DNA of 64,000 bases from Verrucomicrobiia bacterium (GTDB taxonomy: Bacteria > Verrucomicrobiota > Verrucomicrobiia > Limisphaerales > JADLHS01). Below, piece after piece: positions 32,860-42,167 of the stretch (position 1 is the stretch's first letter; every line of letters begins with the position of its first letter). The notes under the pieces are model-generated. The model was not told the origin of the DNA and did no database searches. It saw only the letters and a list, made by a program, of their open reading frames with translations. Where the stretch lies: assembly GCA_023953615.1 (NCBI GenBank), contig JAMLJH010000001.1, positions 197,362 through 261,361 on the forward strand, given 5' to 3'. The position numbers and the translations under genes were made by a program.

Positions 32860-34065
32860 ATGATGCGGCGCCCGGAATTAGATCACATCCTGAACACCAT
32901 GCTGGATTCCCAGCCTGAGGTATCCGACTTGATTTTCACCGTAGATCGGCCTCTGCAAGTCGAATCCTTCGGCGAACTCAAGCCGGTCTCGCTGGACCCG
33001 CCCATCGAGAAATTGAGCCCCTATCAGACCGAGTCCATCGCTCTGAATCTGATTGGAGAAAACCAATGGCACTTGCAAGACCTGATGCGCAAAGGCTCGT
33101 GCGATACCTCGTACCAACTGGCCGAGCGCGCGCGCTTCCGCGTGAACATTTTTTCGCAACGCGGCTGTTACTCCATCGTCTGCCGCAAACTAAACACGCA
33201 GATTCCCACTCTGGCCACACTGAAAATGCCGGAAATTCTGCAACAAATTCCCAAGGAAAAAACCGGTCTCGTCCTGGTCACCGGCGCTACCGGGTCCGGA
33301 AAATCCACCACGTTGGCGGCCATCCTCAATGAGGTCAACCTCACCAAGGCGGTGCATATTGTGACCTTGGAAGACCCCGTGGAATTTGTGTATCCGAACG
33401 TGCGAGCCACCTTTAATCAGCGCGAGCAAGGCACAGATTTCGACAACTTTTCCAACGGTCTGCGCGCGGCCTTGCGGCAGGCGCCCAAGATCATCCTGGT
33501 CGGTGAAATGCGCGACCGCGAAACCGTCAGCATCGCGTTGAGCGCGGCGGAAACGGGTCACCTCGTGCTCAGTACACTGCATACGATTGACGCCGGTCAA
33601 ACCATCAACCGTATCCTCGGTATGTTTGAACCCGAGGAGCAGGATTCCATCCGCGCCCGCCTGGCGGACTCGTTGCGTTGGATTGTTGGCCAACGACTCG
33701 TGCCCCGCATCGGCGGCGGCCGCCATGCCCTGTTGGAAATCATGGCTTCGAATCTCCGCGTTCAGGAAACCATTCGCATGGGTGAATCCGAGGGCAAAAG
33801 CTTCTACGAAATCATCCAGGCCAGCTACGCCTTCGGTTGGAAGACCTTCGACCACGCGGTATTGGAAGCCTTTGAACAAGGCAAAATCACCGAGGAAACC
33901 GCCATGCTTTATTGCACGAAGCGCGGCGTGGTCACGCGCGGCATTGATAACATGCGCAAATCGCGCGGAGAAATCACCAGCAACGTCGGTTCACTTCGCA
34001 TGAAAGGCATCGTGGACTTCTCCGGCAAATCCGTGGATCGAAAGCCCGCGTTGAAAATAAAATAA
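32860..34065 (+). CDS. PilT/PilU-like twitching motility ATPase
   Basis: A 401-residue paralogue of the preceding gene. It has GATGSGKSTT (Walker A, about 142-151), IVTLEDPVEFVY, IILVGEMRD and TGHLVLSTLHT, but no AIRNLIRE-like motif, and it has a longer C terminus (RSRGEITSNVGSLRMKG). That is the PilU-type pattern: an auxiliary retraction motor working with PilT. It follows pilT by 24 bp and precedes the small receiver-like gene by 9 bp, so the three form one operon. Confidence 0.9.
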   Translation: MMRRPELDHILNTMLDSQPEVSDLIFTVDRPLQVESFGELKPVSLDPPIEKLSPYQTESIALNLIGENQWHLQDLMRKGSCDTSYQLAERARFRVNIFSQRGCYSIVCRKLNTQIPTLATLKMPEILQQIPKEKTGLVLVTGATGSGKSTTLAAILNEVNLTKAVHIVTLEDPVEFVYPNVRATFNQREQGTDFDNFSNGLRAALRQAPKIILVGEMRDRETVSIALSAAETGHLVLSTLHTIDAGQTINRILGMFEPEEQDSIRARLADSLRWIVGQRLVPRIGGGRHALLEIMASNLRVQETIRMGESEGKSFYEIIQASYAFGWKTFDHAVLEAFEQGKITEETAMLYCTKRGVVTRGIDNMRKSRGEITSNVGSLRMKGIVDFSGKSVDRKPALKIK

Positions 34066-34074
34066 CTTCATCCC

Positions 34075-34548
34075 ATGAATGACCAATTTGATTTTATCAG
34101 CGCCAGTGACAAACCCGCGCTGCTCGCCTTCTCCACTCCGGAATGGTTGGAGGAGGTCAAAGGCGCGTTGCAACAACTGGGCTACAAAGTCCACACCGCC
34201 GCCACGCACAGCGATTTTCTCGTACGCTTCTCGCAGGTCCGCTACCAAGTGGTGGTGATTGAGGAACGCTTCGCCGCCAACAACCTGGAGGAAAATCTGA
34301 CCCTGCAGGCGCTGCAGCGCATGCCCGTGGCGCAACGCCGCCATTCCACCATCATCCTCATCGGCGAATCCTTTCAGACATTCACCCCGATGCAGGCCTT
34401 CCAGCAAAGCGTGCATGCGGTGATCAACAGCTCCGAGCTGTTCCTCATCAACCAACTCATCGAGAAATCCGCCACCGACAACCAGATGTTCCTGCACAGC
34501 TTCAACGAAGTGCAATCCCGGCTTTATACCACACCGGTAGCGCGTTAA
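34075..34548 (+). CDS. Degenerate receiver-like protein of the pilT operon
   Basis: A 157-residue protein of unknown function. The alternation of beta strands and helices (ALLAFSTPEWLEEVKGALQQL, YQVVVIEERFAAN, STIILIGESF) resembles a CheY receiver. The acidic pocket and phospho-acceptor Asp are absent: the position after the third strand reads VVIEE. Being last in the pilT-pilU operon, it may be a pilus regulator or localisation protein that no longer takes phosphate. The function is inferred from context only. Confidence 0.65.
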   Translation: MNDQFDFISASDKPALLAFSTPEWLEEVKGALQQLGYKVHTAATHSDFLVRFSQVRYQVVVIEERFAANNLEENLTLQALQRMPVAQRRHSTIILIGESFQTFTPMQAFQQSVHAVINSSELFLINQLIEKSATDNQMFLHSFNEVQSRLYTTPVAR

Positions 34549-34608
34549 CCCCGGCGCCAGAAACGGGACCAGCGATCACAACGCGCGTGGCGGTAAAGCC
34601 GTCGGATT

Positions 34609-35550
34609 TCAGTCCTTTCCTTGGCCATCCGGACCGAGATCAAACGTGGCCAGAATGGGGCGGTGATCTGAACCTTGGCCCCAGTTGGGAATGGTGAGAA
34701 TGTAAGTTTCCTCCCGGACCCATTCCCTGGCCATGCCGGGACTCAGCAGCAAATAATCCAACCGCGAGTAACTGTCCTCGACGCCATAATAGTGCGTCCA
34801 ACTGATGTCGCGGGGAAAGTAACGCGGATTGGTCGGGTTCGGAAGATTGTCGCCGTTGCGTTCGGCGGGACGCGTATCCACCAGTTTGTTTTTTCCGATA
34901 CCAATCACCGTTTTAACGGCCGGCGTGTTGTAGGTATCGTTCAAATCTCCAACCACCACCAAATTGACCTGGGGATCTTGCGCCAAATAGCGATCCACAA
35001 TCCCCCGGAGCAACTGCGCTTCAGCCTGTCGCAACTCGGCTTGGTCCGCGTTGGGGATCGGACGGCGCGATTTCAAATGTGCCCCCAACAGGATAAACCG
35101 GTAGTGATTGTTTACCTGGATTTCCACATCGGTAAAACCGCGACTGACCTGAAAGCGTTTGCCGCTCAGAAGAAAATTGGCGTTCGTATGCGAACGATGC
35201 GCAACAATGGGAAAGCGACTCAGCACGCAGATATGAATGTTGGTGTCAAAACCGCGCACGTACTCGTGGTGCGGCAAATCAAGTCCCGCCGATTTAAGGG
35301 AGCGCTGGAGTTCGAGTAACGCGCTGAGCTGTCCCATCTCCTCAAAAGCGATGACGTCCGGTCGCATGGCGAGGATGGTTTCGCGAATCTTGGCCTTCGC
35401 GGTTTCCGACTTGATGTAGCGTCGCGACTCAGTTGGTTGATCGAGATAATTTTCCAGGTTGTAAGCCGCAATCCGGAATGTCTCGCATCGAGCGGTTATC
35501 GTCGTTAACGCCAGCAAGCCGCCGGCCAGCACGAACTTCAGCCATTTCAT
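34609..35550 (-). CDS. Secreted endonuclease/exonuclease/phosphatase-family protein
   Basis: A 313-residue protein starting at ATG 35550 with a signal peptide (MKWLKFVLAGGLLALTTITA). EEP-fold residues are AAYNLENYLD, IAFEEMGQL (metal Glu), ILLGAHLKSRR, VVVGDLNDTYN and GSDHRPILATF. Members hydrolyse phosphodiesters in nucleic acids, inositol phosphates or sphingolipids; the substrate cannot be chosen here. Export suggests scavenging of phosphate or extracellular DNA. It is convergent with the pilT operon. Confidence 0.85.
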   Translation of the reverse strand: MKWLKFVLAGGLLALTTITARCETFRIAAYNLENYLDQPTESRRYIKSETAKAKIRETILAMRPDVIAFEEMGQLSALLELQRSLKSAGLDLPHHEYVRGFDTNIHICVLSRFPIVAHRSHTNANFLLSGKRFQVSRGFTDVEIQVNNHYRFILLGAHLKSRRPIPNADQAELRQAEAQLLRGIVDRYLAQDPQVNLVVVGDLNDTYNTPAVKTVIGIGKNKLVDTRPAERNGDNLPNPTNPRYFPRDISWTHYYGVEDSYSRLDYLLLSPGMAREWVREETYILTIPNWGQGSDHRPILATFDLGPDGQGKD

Positions 35551-35592
35551 GCGAGGGGAAATAGTCCGCCCCATCGGTTATGTCAAAGGCAA

Positions 35593-36606
35593 TCAGCCTG
35601 AGGCCGCGCGTGCCGGATTTTCATTGCGTTTTTGCAGGATCATGTTGGCCGCGGTAACCAGACCGCCACCAATGAGCAATCGCGCGGTCAAGGTTTCGTT
35701 GGGATAATCCAAACCGCTCCAGGCGGAAAACCAACCTGGAAGAAACAAGGCCATGGCGCTGGCCACCACTGGTTCGAGGCAATAAATCAAACCGGCTTCA
35801 GTGGCGGTCACGTCCGGCTGCCAGCGGTTCATAAATAAATAGCCGCCCAGCGTGCAGATGATCACCAGCACCGCCAAAAATCCCAGCGCGGTTGGCGAGG
35901 CAAAAGCGCGCCAGCAGGCTTCGGCTCCCGGCATCGTCAGCCAAACCCCCGGCACACAAAGCAACGCGAGCGCGAGGAACATGACAACCGAAAAGCGGAG
36001 TGTGTCGTTGCGCGCGTAGCGCCGGTGTTCAAGCAGAAGGATTTGCCCGCCAAAGAAGAACGAGCCAATGATCGTTTCAATTTCGCCGCGCCCCAGCTTG
36101 AAGGAGTGGAAATCGAGTCCGGATAAAACCGCCAGCCCCGCCAGCACCAAAACGACACTGAGAATGACTTTCACGGGCGGCCAGCGTCGGTGCGTCACGG
36201 CGACCCAAAGGGGAATGAACGCCGCGTAAAGCTCCGTCAGAAAAGCCGAGACCGACGCCTCCGTGTGGGACAATCCATCCATTTGGAATATGATCCCGCC
36301 ACCGCCAAAGATCGCGAGCCAACAGCCCTGCTCCACTTCCAATCGCGTGAGTTTTCGCAGTTGGCGATGGAGCCATACCGCCAGCAACAGTCCGGCCAGC
36401 GCGAAACGATACAGCGCAATAATCAGCGCGTAAAACCAGGTGCTGACTTCCGGCACGAGCTGAAGTTGCTCCATGGAAAGCGCCTTGACGACGGGAAAAC
36501 TGAGTCCCCAAAAAAGCGTCGCCACCAGCAACATGATGATGGCTTGACGATGGCGGCGATTCGCCGTGGCGGTTGGGGACTTGGTCACAAGTAATTTAAT
36601 CCGCAT
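35593..36606 (-). CDS. EamA/DMT-family transporter
   Basis: A 337-residue membrane protein with about ten hydrophobic helices in two EamA repeats, e.g. IIMLLVATLFWGLSFPVVKAL at the first helix and GLIYCLEPVVASAMALFLPGW near the end of the second repeat. These proteins export metabolites or amino acids; the substrate is unknown. It overlaps the end of the upstream Agl23-like gene by 11 bp, so they are probably co-translated. A GTG 18 bases downstream of the chosen ATG is an alternative start. Confidence 0.82.
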   Translation of the reverse strand: MRIKLLVTKSPTATANRRHRQAIIMLLVATLFWGLSFPVVKALSMEQLQLVPEVSTWFYALIIALYRFALAGLLLAVWLHRQLRKLTRLEVEQGCWLAIFGGGGIIFQMDGLSHTEASVSAFLTELYAAFIPLWVAVTHRRWPPVKVILSVVLVLAGLAVLSGLDFHSFKLGRGEIETIIGSFFFGGQILLLEHRRYARNDTLRFSVVMFLALALLCVPGVWLTMPGAEACWRAFASPTALGFLAVLVIICTLGGYLFMNRWQPDVTATEAGLIYCLEPVVASAMALFLPGWFSAWSGLDYPNETLTARLLIGGGLVTAANMILQKRNENPARAASG

Positions 36607-38266
36607 CCCGCGGCAACGTGGCTACAAATTTCTCCCACAAGCCGCGTTCCACGTAAAGTTCCAGAAAGAAACCGGGCCGCAATTCGTACAGTCCGGTCAT
36701 GATCCAGCGTTTATTGGATCGGTCGTCGAGCGCCGCCCCCAAACGCGCCGAGCAAAGTACCACCGGCGCGTAAGGATCTTCGGGCAGTTGTTCATACCAG
36801 CCCATCTGCGTCAGTTCGCGCAAGGTCCACGGCAACGGCCAATAGCTGTCCGGGGAAATGACCTTCATCGCCATCGCCGGTCCGTCCGGAGAGACGTGCG
36901 CGATAGCTTTGATCCGCGCCGTGAGTTCCCGTTCATGCGGCGAAGTTTGCGCGTAAGTGTAAGGATTGCGCCGATCCGCCGTGAACTGGTGTGTCAGCAA
37001 CCACGCTTGCACGCCCAGATGCAAAGTCGCCGCGCCCAATAAGAGATTCATCAACAGGCGATTGATCATGCCGCGCACCGAAGCGATCAGCACGGCTGCG
37101 CCCACTCCGGCCAACAAGATCACGCCCAACCAAAAGTTGAGCGCGCACCATGGCGTTTTGTAACCGATGACCGTATAGATCGCCGTCAACGCGAGGGTGA
37201 AGAAACTGAGAAATCGCACCAAGGACGGGACAGCAACACGCGCGCGATTGCCGCCGAAGCCCGCGACCATTCCGATCAGTGCCAACAGGAGCAATGCCGC
37301 TTCGGTCCAAGGCGGACTCTTGGTGGGATGAAACCAGAGCAGGCGTTCAAAATAAAACCACCACGGTTGAATGTGCGGCGAAGCGCCACCAGCGCGCTGC
37401 AACCACGGCTGGTACGTGCGCAATGAATCCAGCAGTCCGGCGCTGTTGGTGAAAAACGACGTAAAGAAAAGCAGCCAGACGCTCCCGGTCAAAACACCGG
37501 CAAGCACCAGATGCGAAGTTGGAATGTTCAACCGCAATGCTTTTGCCGGCAGCACCCCACGGGTCGTGCTGGCAGACTCGACGCGACCAAGTCGCCATCG
37601 GTTCCAAAACGCCGCGGCAACCACACTGAAACCCATTGCCGCCACCGTCAGCACAAAGGTCTCCTTGGTGGCGATCATTAGTCCCAAACTCGCCCCCGTC
37701 AGAGCCGCCCAAATCGGTCGGGGCGTTCGCCAATAGCGCCAGCCGGCGGCCAGGGTTGCGAGCGTGAAAAACACCAGCAGCATTTCGTGGATGAAGTAGC
37801 GACTATAAAAAACAAACGCCGGCGAAACCGCCAGGAACCAGGCGGACCACGCCGTCGCCACGTCTCCCAGACCATCCCGAAGCAGCAACACCAGCAGCAG
37901 CAGCGCCACCCCAAAGCCAACCGCGACCAGACGCAGTTGTGCGTCGGTAAAATTCGTTTTGGCGATGGCGGCAGCGTGAGCTTCCCGGAACTCGCCAGTC
38001 GTGGGGTCTTGCGGCGGCGTGGCGAAGTCAGCGTTGGAGTTGGCGACGCCGCTCAGCGCGATGAAGGGCAGCGAAAAATAGTAGAGCGACGGGCCGTGGA
38101 ATTCGTGGGGGTCGTATTGATACTCGCCCAGCTCATACAACACCGCGAGCTTAGTGGCGTTGATCGCCTCATCGTTGTGCAACGGGCGGTTGCCCAGATC
38201 GGAAGTACGCAAAATGAGCGCGCCAGCCACTGCCAACAGTAAAGCCAGAGCGCTCCATTGCTTCAT
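36596..38266 (-). CDS. GT-C membrane glycosyltransferase-like protein (Agl23/TIGR03663 type)
   Basis: A 556-residue protein with an N-terminal helix and then RTSDLGNRPLHNDEAINATK, where HNDEA is the GT-C catalytic-type acidic motif in the first periplasmic loop. DPHEFHGPSLYYFSLPF follows, then about ten more membrane helices. It resembles the family called flippase-activity-associated Agl23 and the PMT/ArnT group that transfers sugars from polyprenyl donors. Its target is unknown. The start overlaps the stop of the discoidin-domain gene by 4 bp (38263-38266), linking the two. Confidence 0.82.
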   Translation of the reverse strand: MKQWSALALLLAVAGALILRTSDLGNRPLHNDEAINATKLAVLYELGEYQYDPHEFHGPSLYYFSLPFIALSGVANSNADFATPPQDPTTGEFREAHAAAIAKTNFTDAQLRLVAVGFGVALLLLVLLLRDGLGDVATAWSAWFLAVSPAFVFYSRYFIHEMLLVFFTLATLAAGWRYWRTPRPIWAALTGASLGLMIATKETFVLTVAAMGFSVVAAAFWNRWRLGRVESASTTRGVLPAKALRLNIPTSHLVLAGVLTGSVWLLFFTSFFTNSAGLLDSLRTYQPWLQRAGGASPHIQPWWFYFERLLWFHPTKSPPWTEAALLLLALIGMVAGFGGNRARVAVPSLVRFLSFFTLALTAIYTVIGYKTPWCALNFWLGVILLAGVGAAVLIASVRGMINRLLMNLLLGAATLHLGVQAWLLTHQFTADRRNPYTYAQTSPHERELTARIKAIAHVSPDGPAMAMKVISPDSYWPLPWTLRELTQMGWYEQLPEDPYAPVVLCSARLGAALDDRSNKRWIMTGLYELRPGFFLELYVERGLWEKFVATLPRDAD

Positions 38267-38946
38267 TGATTCGGCACGGCGTAAACTTCAATTTCCTGCC
38301 AGCAATTCAACGGACTGATATGGCTGCCGCGCGTGTAACCCCGCACGTAACGGGCTTCGATGCCTTTCGCGTCCACCACCTTGCCGTAATGACGTTCAAA
38401 GTATTCCCGATCCGCGCCGACGCCCTGCCCTGACGAATTATCCGTGTCGTTGTTGAACAGTGTGGTCACTCCCGTCTTGAATTCGGGGTCGTTGGAAACT
38501 TGCAAAATCACGTCATGCTCCACCTGGATGTAACGATGATCGTGCCACATGGCGATCGCTTCGATCTTGTAAGGTTTGCCGAGGTCCACCTGCACCCATT
38601 GCGTGCCTTTGCGCATCTCCACCGTGTCATAATCAAACGCCTCCTTTTTGCCGTCGGTGATCTGGCTCAATTCGCCCGTGAACGGACGGACGCTGCTCGT
38701 GACCTCTTTGCCGAACGCCACGTTCTCCGTACCTTTCACCACCTGCAGCGGTGCGGGTGGCTGGTCGGAGTTGGGTTCGATATTGCCGCCGGTCGGCAAT
38801 TCATCCGGCGTGCCTTTCAAGGTCGGCGCGGGGAACTTCAGTTTGAGCGCTTCCTTGTCCTGCGCCACGGAGGTTGTGGTTAACGCCAAGGCCAGCAACC
38901 CGGCGCCACAAACACCAACAAAAAATTTTCCACCCTTCATCTTCAT
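38263..38946 (-). CDS. Secreted F5/8 type C (discoidin)-like protein
   Basis: A 227-residue protein with a signal peptide (FFVGVCGAGLLALALTTTSVAQ). A Pro-rich linker is followed by a discoidin-like beta-sandwich (about 75-225): NVAFGKEVTSSVRP, ITDGKKEAFDYDTVEM, TQWVQVDLGKPYKIEAIAMW and RYVRGYTRG. These domains bind carbohydrates or surfaces. It is coupled by 4-bp overlap to the GT-C-like gene downstream and may bind the glycan made by it. No catalytic module is present. Confidence 0.8.
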   Translation of the reverse strand: MKMKGGKFFVGVCGAGLLALALTTTSVAQDKEALKLKFPAPTLKGTPDELPTGGNIEPNSDQPPAPLQVVKGTENVAFGKEVTSSVRPFTGELSQITDGKKEAFDYDTVEMRKGTQWVQVDLGKPYKIEAIAMWHDHRYIQVEHDVILQVSNDPEFKTGVTTLFNNDTDNSSGQGVGADREYFERHYGKVVDAKGIEARYVRGYTRGSHISPLNCWQEIEVYAVPNQ

Positions 38947-39026
38947 ATTTCAAATTTCGGTTGAGACTACCAAACCCCGCGTGGGGTTCAAAACTAATTT
39001 ACCGACTACTCGGAAACGGGATTTAT

Positions 39027-39770
39027 TCAACCGCCGCTCCCCAGTGCCACCACCGCCTCATGGAGTTGTCGGGCCAAAATTTTGCGATCCGTTGCCGGAT
39101 TGGTGATGGGGGCAAACCGCACTTCGGCCTGAATGTGCCGCTTCGTCATCAAGTTCAAAAGATGCGGCAGAAAACTGGTTTCGCCCCAAAAGCAAACTTC
39201 CGCGCTGGCATCGCCATCAGACAAAACATAACGAAGATACCCAATCCAAAGCGGCCGTTGCAGCGCTACGATCGGCTCCAGTAATGAAGATTTGAATGGC
39301 AACACTTCCCGACCGTTCCAGCTCGTGCCTTCGGGAAAAAGCACCACCACGCTCCCGCTGGCGAGAACGGATTCGAGCCGCTCGTTCACCCGGCGCACAT
39401 CGCCGCGACGGGTACGATCCACAAACAACGTGCCTCCCAGACGCGCGCACCAGCCGAACACGGGCCAGTGCCGCACCTCCGCTTTGGAGATGAACACTGC
39501 GGGCGTCAACGCGCTCAACACCAGGACGTCCACGTAGCTGAGGTGATTGCAGATCAACAAACCGGTGGCGGGCGGCGTTCCGACAACCGTGGTCTGCACG
39601 GCGAAAACCCGCAAGCTGCGGCGACAACACCACTGCAACCAACGCGAGCGCTCCGCCAGGGTCAGCCGTCCACCAGCGCCAAGCCAGCGACAAAAATAAA
39701 CCAGAAAGAATAGCGTCAACTCGGCGGCAAACCATGTCGCCCGCAACCCGAACCGCAGTTTGAGCTTCAT
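39027..39770 (-). CDS. 1-acylglycerol-3-phosphate acyltransferase-like protein (PlsC family)
   Basis: A 247-residue protein from ATG 39770. It has an N-terminal hydrophobic segment, the HX4D motif in NHLSYVD and the glycerophosphate-binding FPEGTS. These blocks define the PlsC/lysophospholipid acyltransferase family. It would acylate lysophosphatidic acid or an ornithine/other lyso-lipid at the inner membrane. It starts 7 bp after the CoaB-like gene and is probably co-transcribed. Confidence 0.88.
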   Translation of the reverse strand: MKLKLRFGLRATWFAAELTLFFLVYFCRWLGAGGRLTLAERSRWLQWCCRRSLRVFAVQTTVVGTPPATGLLICNHLSYVDVLVLSALTPAVFISKAEVRHWPVFGWCARLGGTLFVDRTRRGDVRRVNERLESVLASGSVVVLFPEGTSWNGREVLPFKSSLLEPIVALQRPLWIGYLRYVLSDGDASAEVCFWGETSFLPHLLNLMTKRHIQAEVRFAPITNPATDRKILARQLHEAVVALGSGG

Positions 39771-39777
39771 GCCATCC

Positions 39778-40428
39778 TCAAGAAGCAAAGTCTCGCGTCA
39801 GCGCCGCAAACAACGCTTCGCGCGTGGCCCAAGCCATCCACTCATTCGCACCGGTCACCAAACCAAACCCGGCGCCGTATCCCGGACCGTTCACCACACA
39901 GGCGTCGGTGCGACACTCGCGCAGTTGCGCCTCGGCCGCGCGCCGAACCCGGTCGCGATCCCCCTCCACCTCATATTTCCAACCCACCAGTTTGGCCTCG
40001 GGAAACCACGCGCGCAGCCGTTGGATAATTTTCGGCGTCGGCACCAACTCGGCGAGCAGCGCGCCATCCCGAGTGGCGATTTTACCAGACTTGATTTCCT
40101 CCAATGCTCCCGCCGCCGGGCGCGACCAAATTTTTCCGAAAGCAAAATCACTCACCGCTGCCGCATGAAAAACGGCGCCGAGGTTTCCGCCCGAAAACGC
40201 GGCTAATTTCTGCTCCAGATCGTGCGTCGTCGAAAAAGTGATGACTTCCCGGGCCTGCCGCTCGCCCTGGTAGGACGCCGACTCCGACAACAACAAGACC
40301 ACGTCATGTCCGCGATTGGTGAGAAAATTGGCCAGCTCAATCCCGAGGTGTCCCGTGGAAAAATTAGTCAGCCGACGGACTTGATCCAGCGGTTCATACG
40401 TCGGCCCGGCGGTGACGAGGCATTTCAT
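39778..40428 (-). CDS. Stand-alone phosphopantothenoylcysteine synthetase-like protein (CoaB domain only)
   Basis: A 216-residue protein starting at ATG 40428 (MKCLVTAGPTYEPLDQVRRL), which is the CoaB N-terminal signature (TAGPT.E.ID.VR...N.S.G). FHAAAVSDF and TPKIIQRLR follow. The flavoprotein CoaC half found in most bacterial CoaBC fusions is missing; a separate coaC would be expected elsewhere. It couples cysteine to phosphopantothenate with CTP in coenzyme A synthesis. The frame is open for a further 99 bases upstream, but that part has no homology. Confidence 0.82.
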   Translation of the reverse strand: MKCLVTAGPTYEPLDQVRRLTNFSTGHLGIELANFLTNRGHDVVLLLSESASYQGERQAREVITFSTTHDLEQKLAAFSGGNLGAVFHAAAVSDFAFGKIWSRPAAGALEEIKSGKIATRDGALLAELVPTPKIIQRLRAWFPEAKLVGWKYEVEGDRDRVRRAAEAQLRECRTDACVVNGPGYGAGFGLVTGANEWMAWATREALFAALTRDFAS

Positions 40429-40615
40429 CGGAGCAAAGCATGCCAGCCATGCCTTGATGCGGCAATCCCAGCGATTGCGCCAGTTTCCACGCAGTTCATT
40501 TCTGAACGCGATTTCGCTCGACGGCAATTTTTCCTGCGCGCAAAATCCAGTCCATGAAGCATGGACCGCAAACCGTGCAGGCTGAATCTCAATCGCCCCT
40601 GTTTCGCATCACGCC

Positions 40616-40954
40616 ATGATGGCCTTGAAACGACAACTCATCCTTCTCGGATCACTGACTTGCTGCATTTTCGGCGGTTGTGCTCACCACGGAGAAGAGA
40701 CCTTCAGCTTTACCTGTGGTCCGCTCACTTTCGGGGATGTGACCTACTACCCAGTTCATTCTGGAACGATTCATCAACAAGTAGTTGATTACACAACGAA
40801 TCCCCCGCCGGCGGGCGTCACTCCCTATGTCACCATCATTACCACCAATGCGGGTTGGATCGTCAATTGCGTGGATGGTCCTGCGTTTGCCTCAACGAAC
40901 ACCACCGCCAAATCCGACGGAGAAATTCATCAGCCCCGCAACCGTGCTGAATGA
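40616..40954 (+). CDS. Small putative lipoprotein
   Basis: A 112-residue protein not recognised as a family. The N terminus LILLGSLTCCIFGGCAHHGE has a hydrophobic core and a lipobox-like FGGC, so export and lipidation are likely. The mature part is Thr/Asn-rich (TYYPVHSGTIHQQVVDYTTN). ATG 40619 is an equally possible start. A second small frame begins in its stop codon. Confidence 0.55.
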   Translation: MMALKRQLILLGSLTCCIFGGCAHHGEETFSFTCGPLTFGDVTYYPVHSGTIHQQVVDYTTNPPPAGVTPYVTIITTNAGWIVNCVDGPAFASTNTTAKSDGEIHQPRNRAE

Positions 40955-41160
40955 AGTCAGTTCTATTTCAAATCGTGGGGACAGAAAATGGTTGTGTTGC
41001 CGGCGGGCGGGAGCCAGGCACAAACCGGTGTGGAAACCCCAAGTTCGTTCCATCCCGCCGCTTCATTTTCAGTATCTCGGTTGGATCCACGAGCGACGGC
41101 ATCCCGATTTTCTCAGAAAATAGAATGACGCTTCATAACCTCATCCGAACATCCGCATGA
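40951..41160 (+). CDS. Doubtful small ORF bridging two genes by 4-bp overlaps
   Basis: A 69-codon frame beginning in the stop of the small lipoprotein gene (ATGA at 40951) and ending in an ATGA at 41157-41160. The latter ATG is in frame with the following nuclease/phosphatase gene. The chain of two ATGA junctions is suggestive of coupling, but the peptide (MKSVLFQIVGTENG...) has no domain, signal or plausible composition. It may be a decayed gene or chance. Confidence 0.25.
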   Translation: MKSVLFQIVGTENGCVAGGREPGTNRCGNPKFVPSRRFIFSISVGSTSDGIPIFSENRMTLHNLIRTSA

Positions 41161-41192
41161 ATAATTGTTTTCCGCCGCAGTCAATTTTCAAG

Positions 41193-42014
41193 ATGCAGAA
41201 CATCAATTCACTTCGCTGGCAACCGGTCTTCTCCATTTCGCTCCTGGCGCTCTGTGCCGGGTTATGCGGCTGCGCGCAAACGACTCCACCGGTTAAACCG
41301 ATCACTTTCCGCGTGATGACCTATAACATCCACCACGGCGAAGGCTTGGATGAAAAGGTGGATACGGCGCGCATCGCGGAATTGATCAAACAACAGGGCG
41401 CGGACCTCGTGGCGTTGCAGGAAGTGGACAAGGGCGTGCGCCGCACGGCGGGTCGGGATTTGACTGCCGAGCTGGCCGCGCACACCGGTCTGACCGGTGT
41501 GTTCAGCAACAATTTTTATTTCCAAGGCGGCGAATACGGCAACGCGGTGTTGAGCCGTTTCCCCATCAAACGCTGGACCAATCATCACTATCAAATGCTC
41601 CACCCCGGCGAACAGCGCGGCCTGCTGGAACTCGAACTGGACATCCACGGGCGCAAAGTGGTGTTCATGTGTACGCACATTGATTATCGCTCCGACGATA
41701 GCGAACGCTGGCAAAACGTAAGCGAGATCGAAACGTGGACCGAGAAACAATCCGACGCGCCCACCATCCTGTGTGGCGATTTCAACAGTCTGCCCGAAGG
41801 CCGGGTTTACGAGCGATTGACCAAAACGTTCCACGACACCTGGGCCACCATCGGCACTGGCGACGGTTTCAGTTTTCCATCCCGAAAACCTAACCGACGC
41901 ATTGACTACATCTGGTTCACGCAACCGCAGAAGGTGCAGCCACTCAAAATCTGGCTGCCACAATCAGAGGCGTCCGATCACCTGCCGCTCGTGACGGAAT
42001 TTCAATTGCGCTGA
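41193..42014 (+). CDS. Endonuclease/exonuclease/phosphatase-family lipoprotein
   Basis: A 273-residue protein from ATG 41193 with a lipoprotein signal (FSISLLALCAGLCGC, lipobox LCGC). EEP-fold motifs are MTYNIHHGEGLD, LVALQEVDKG (metal Glu), FMCTHIDYRSD, TILCGDFNSLPEG and ASDHLPLVTEF. It is the second member of this fold in the window, but differs from the 34.6-kb gene in lipidation and in the YNIHHGEG block. It likely cleaves phosphodiesters at the cell surface. An upstream in-frame ATG at 41157 is possible but would hide the signal peptide. Confidence 0.85.
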   Translation: MQNINSLRWQPVFSISLLALCAGLCGCAQTTPPVKPITFRVMTYNIHHGEGLDEKVDTARIAELIKQQGADLVALQEVDKGVRRTAGRDLTAELAAHTGLTGVFSNNFYFQGGEYGNAVLSRFPIKRWTNHHYQMLHPGEQRGLLELELDIHGRKVVFMCTHIDYRSDDSERWQNVSEIETWTEKQSDAPTILCGDFNSLPEGRVYERLTKTFHDTWATIGTGDGFSFPSRKPNRRIDYIWFTQPQKVQPLKIWLPQSEASDHLPLVTEFQLR

Positions 42015-42075
42015 GCATCGGAGCGCGACCATGCGTCGCGCGACAGCATCTTGGCGCCACTGGCGCGACGGAAGA

Positions 42076-42110
42076 AAAGCGGTGGCGGGCTGCCGCAGTT
42101 CAAGACCTGC
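42076..42110. repeat. Degenerate half of a GCGGCAG/CTGCCGC hairpin repeat
   Basis: The segment contains GCGGTGG-CGGG-CTGCCGC followed by CAGTTCAAGACCTGC. It aligns with the right arm of the element at 51059-51095 (AAAGCGGCAG, then CTGCCGCAGTCCAAAACCT). One arm has decayed. Confidence 0.6.
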
Positions 42111-42167
42111 CGAATTTTCGCACCACAGGTAAGAACGCTATCTGACCTATTCCGGCAGCGCGCGAAT

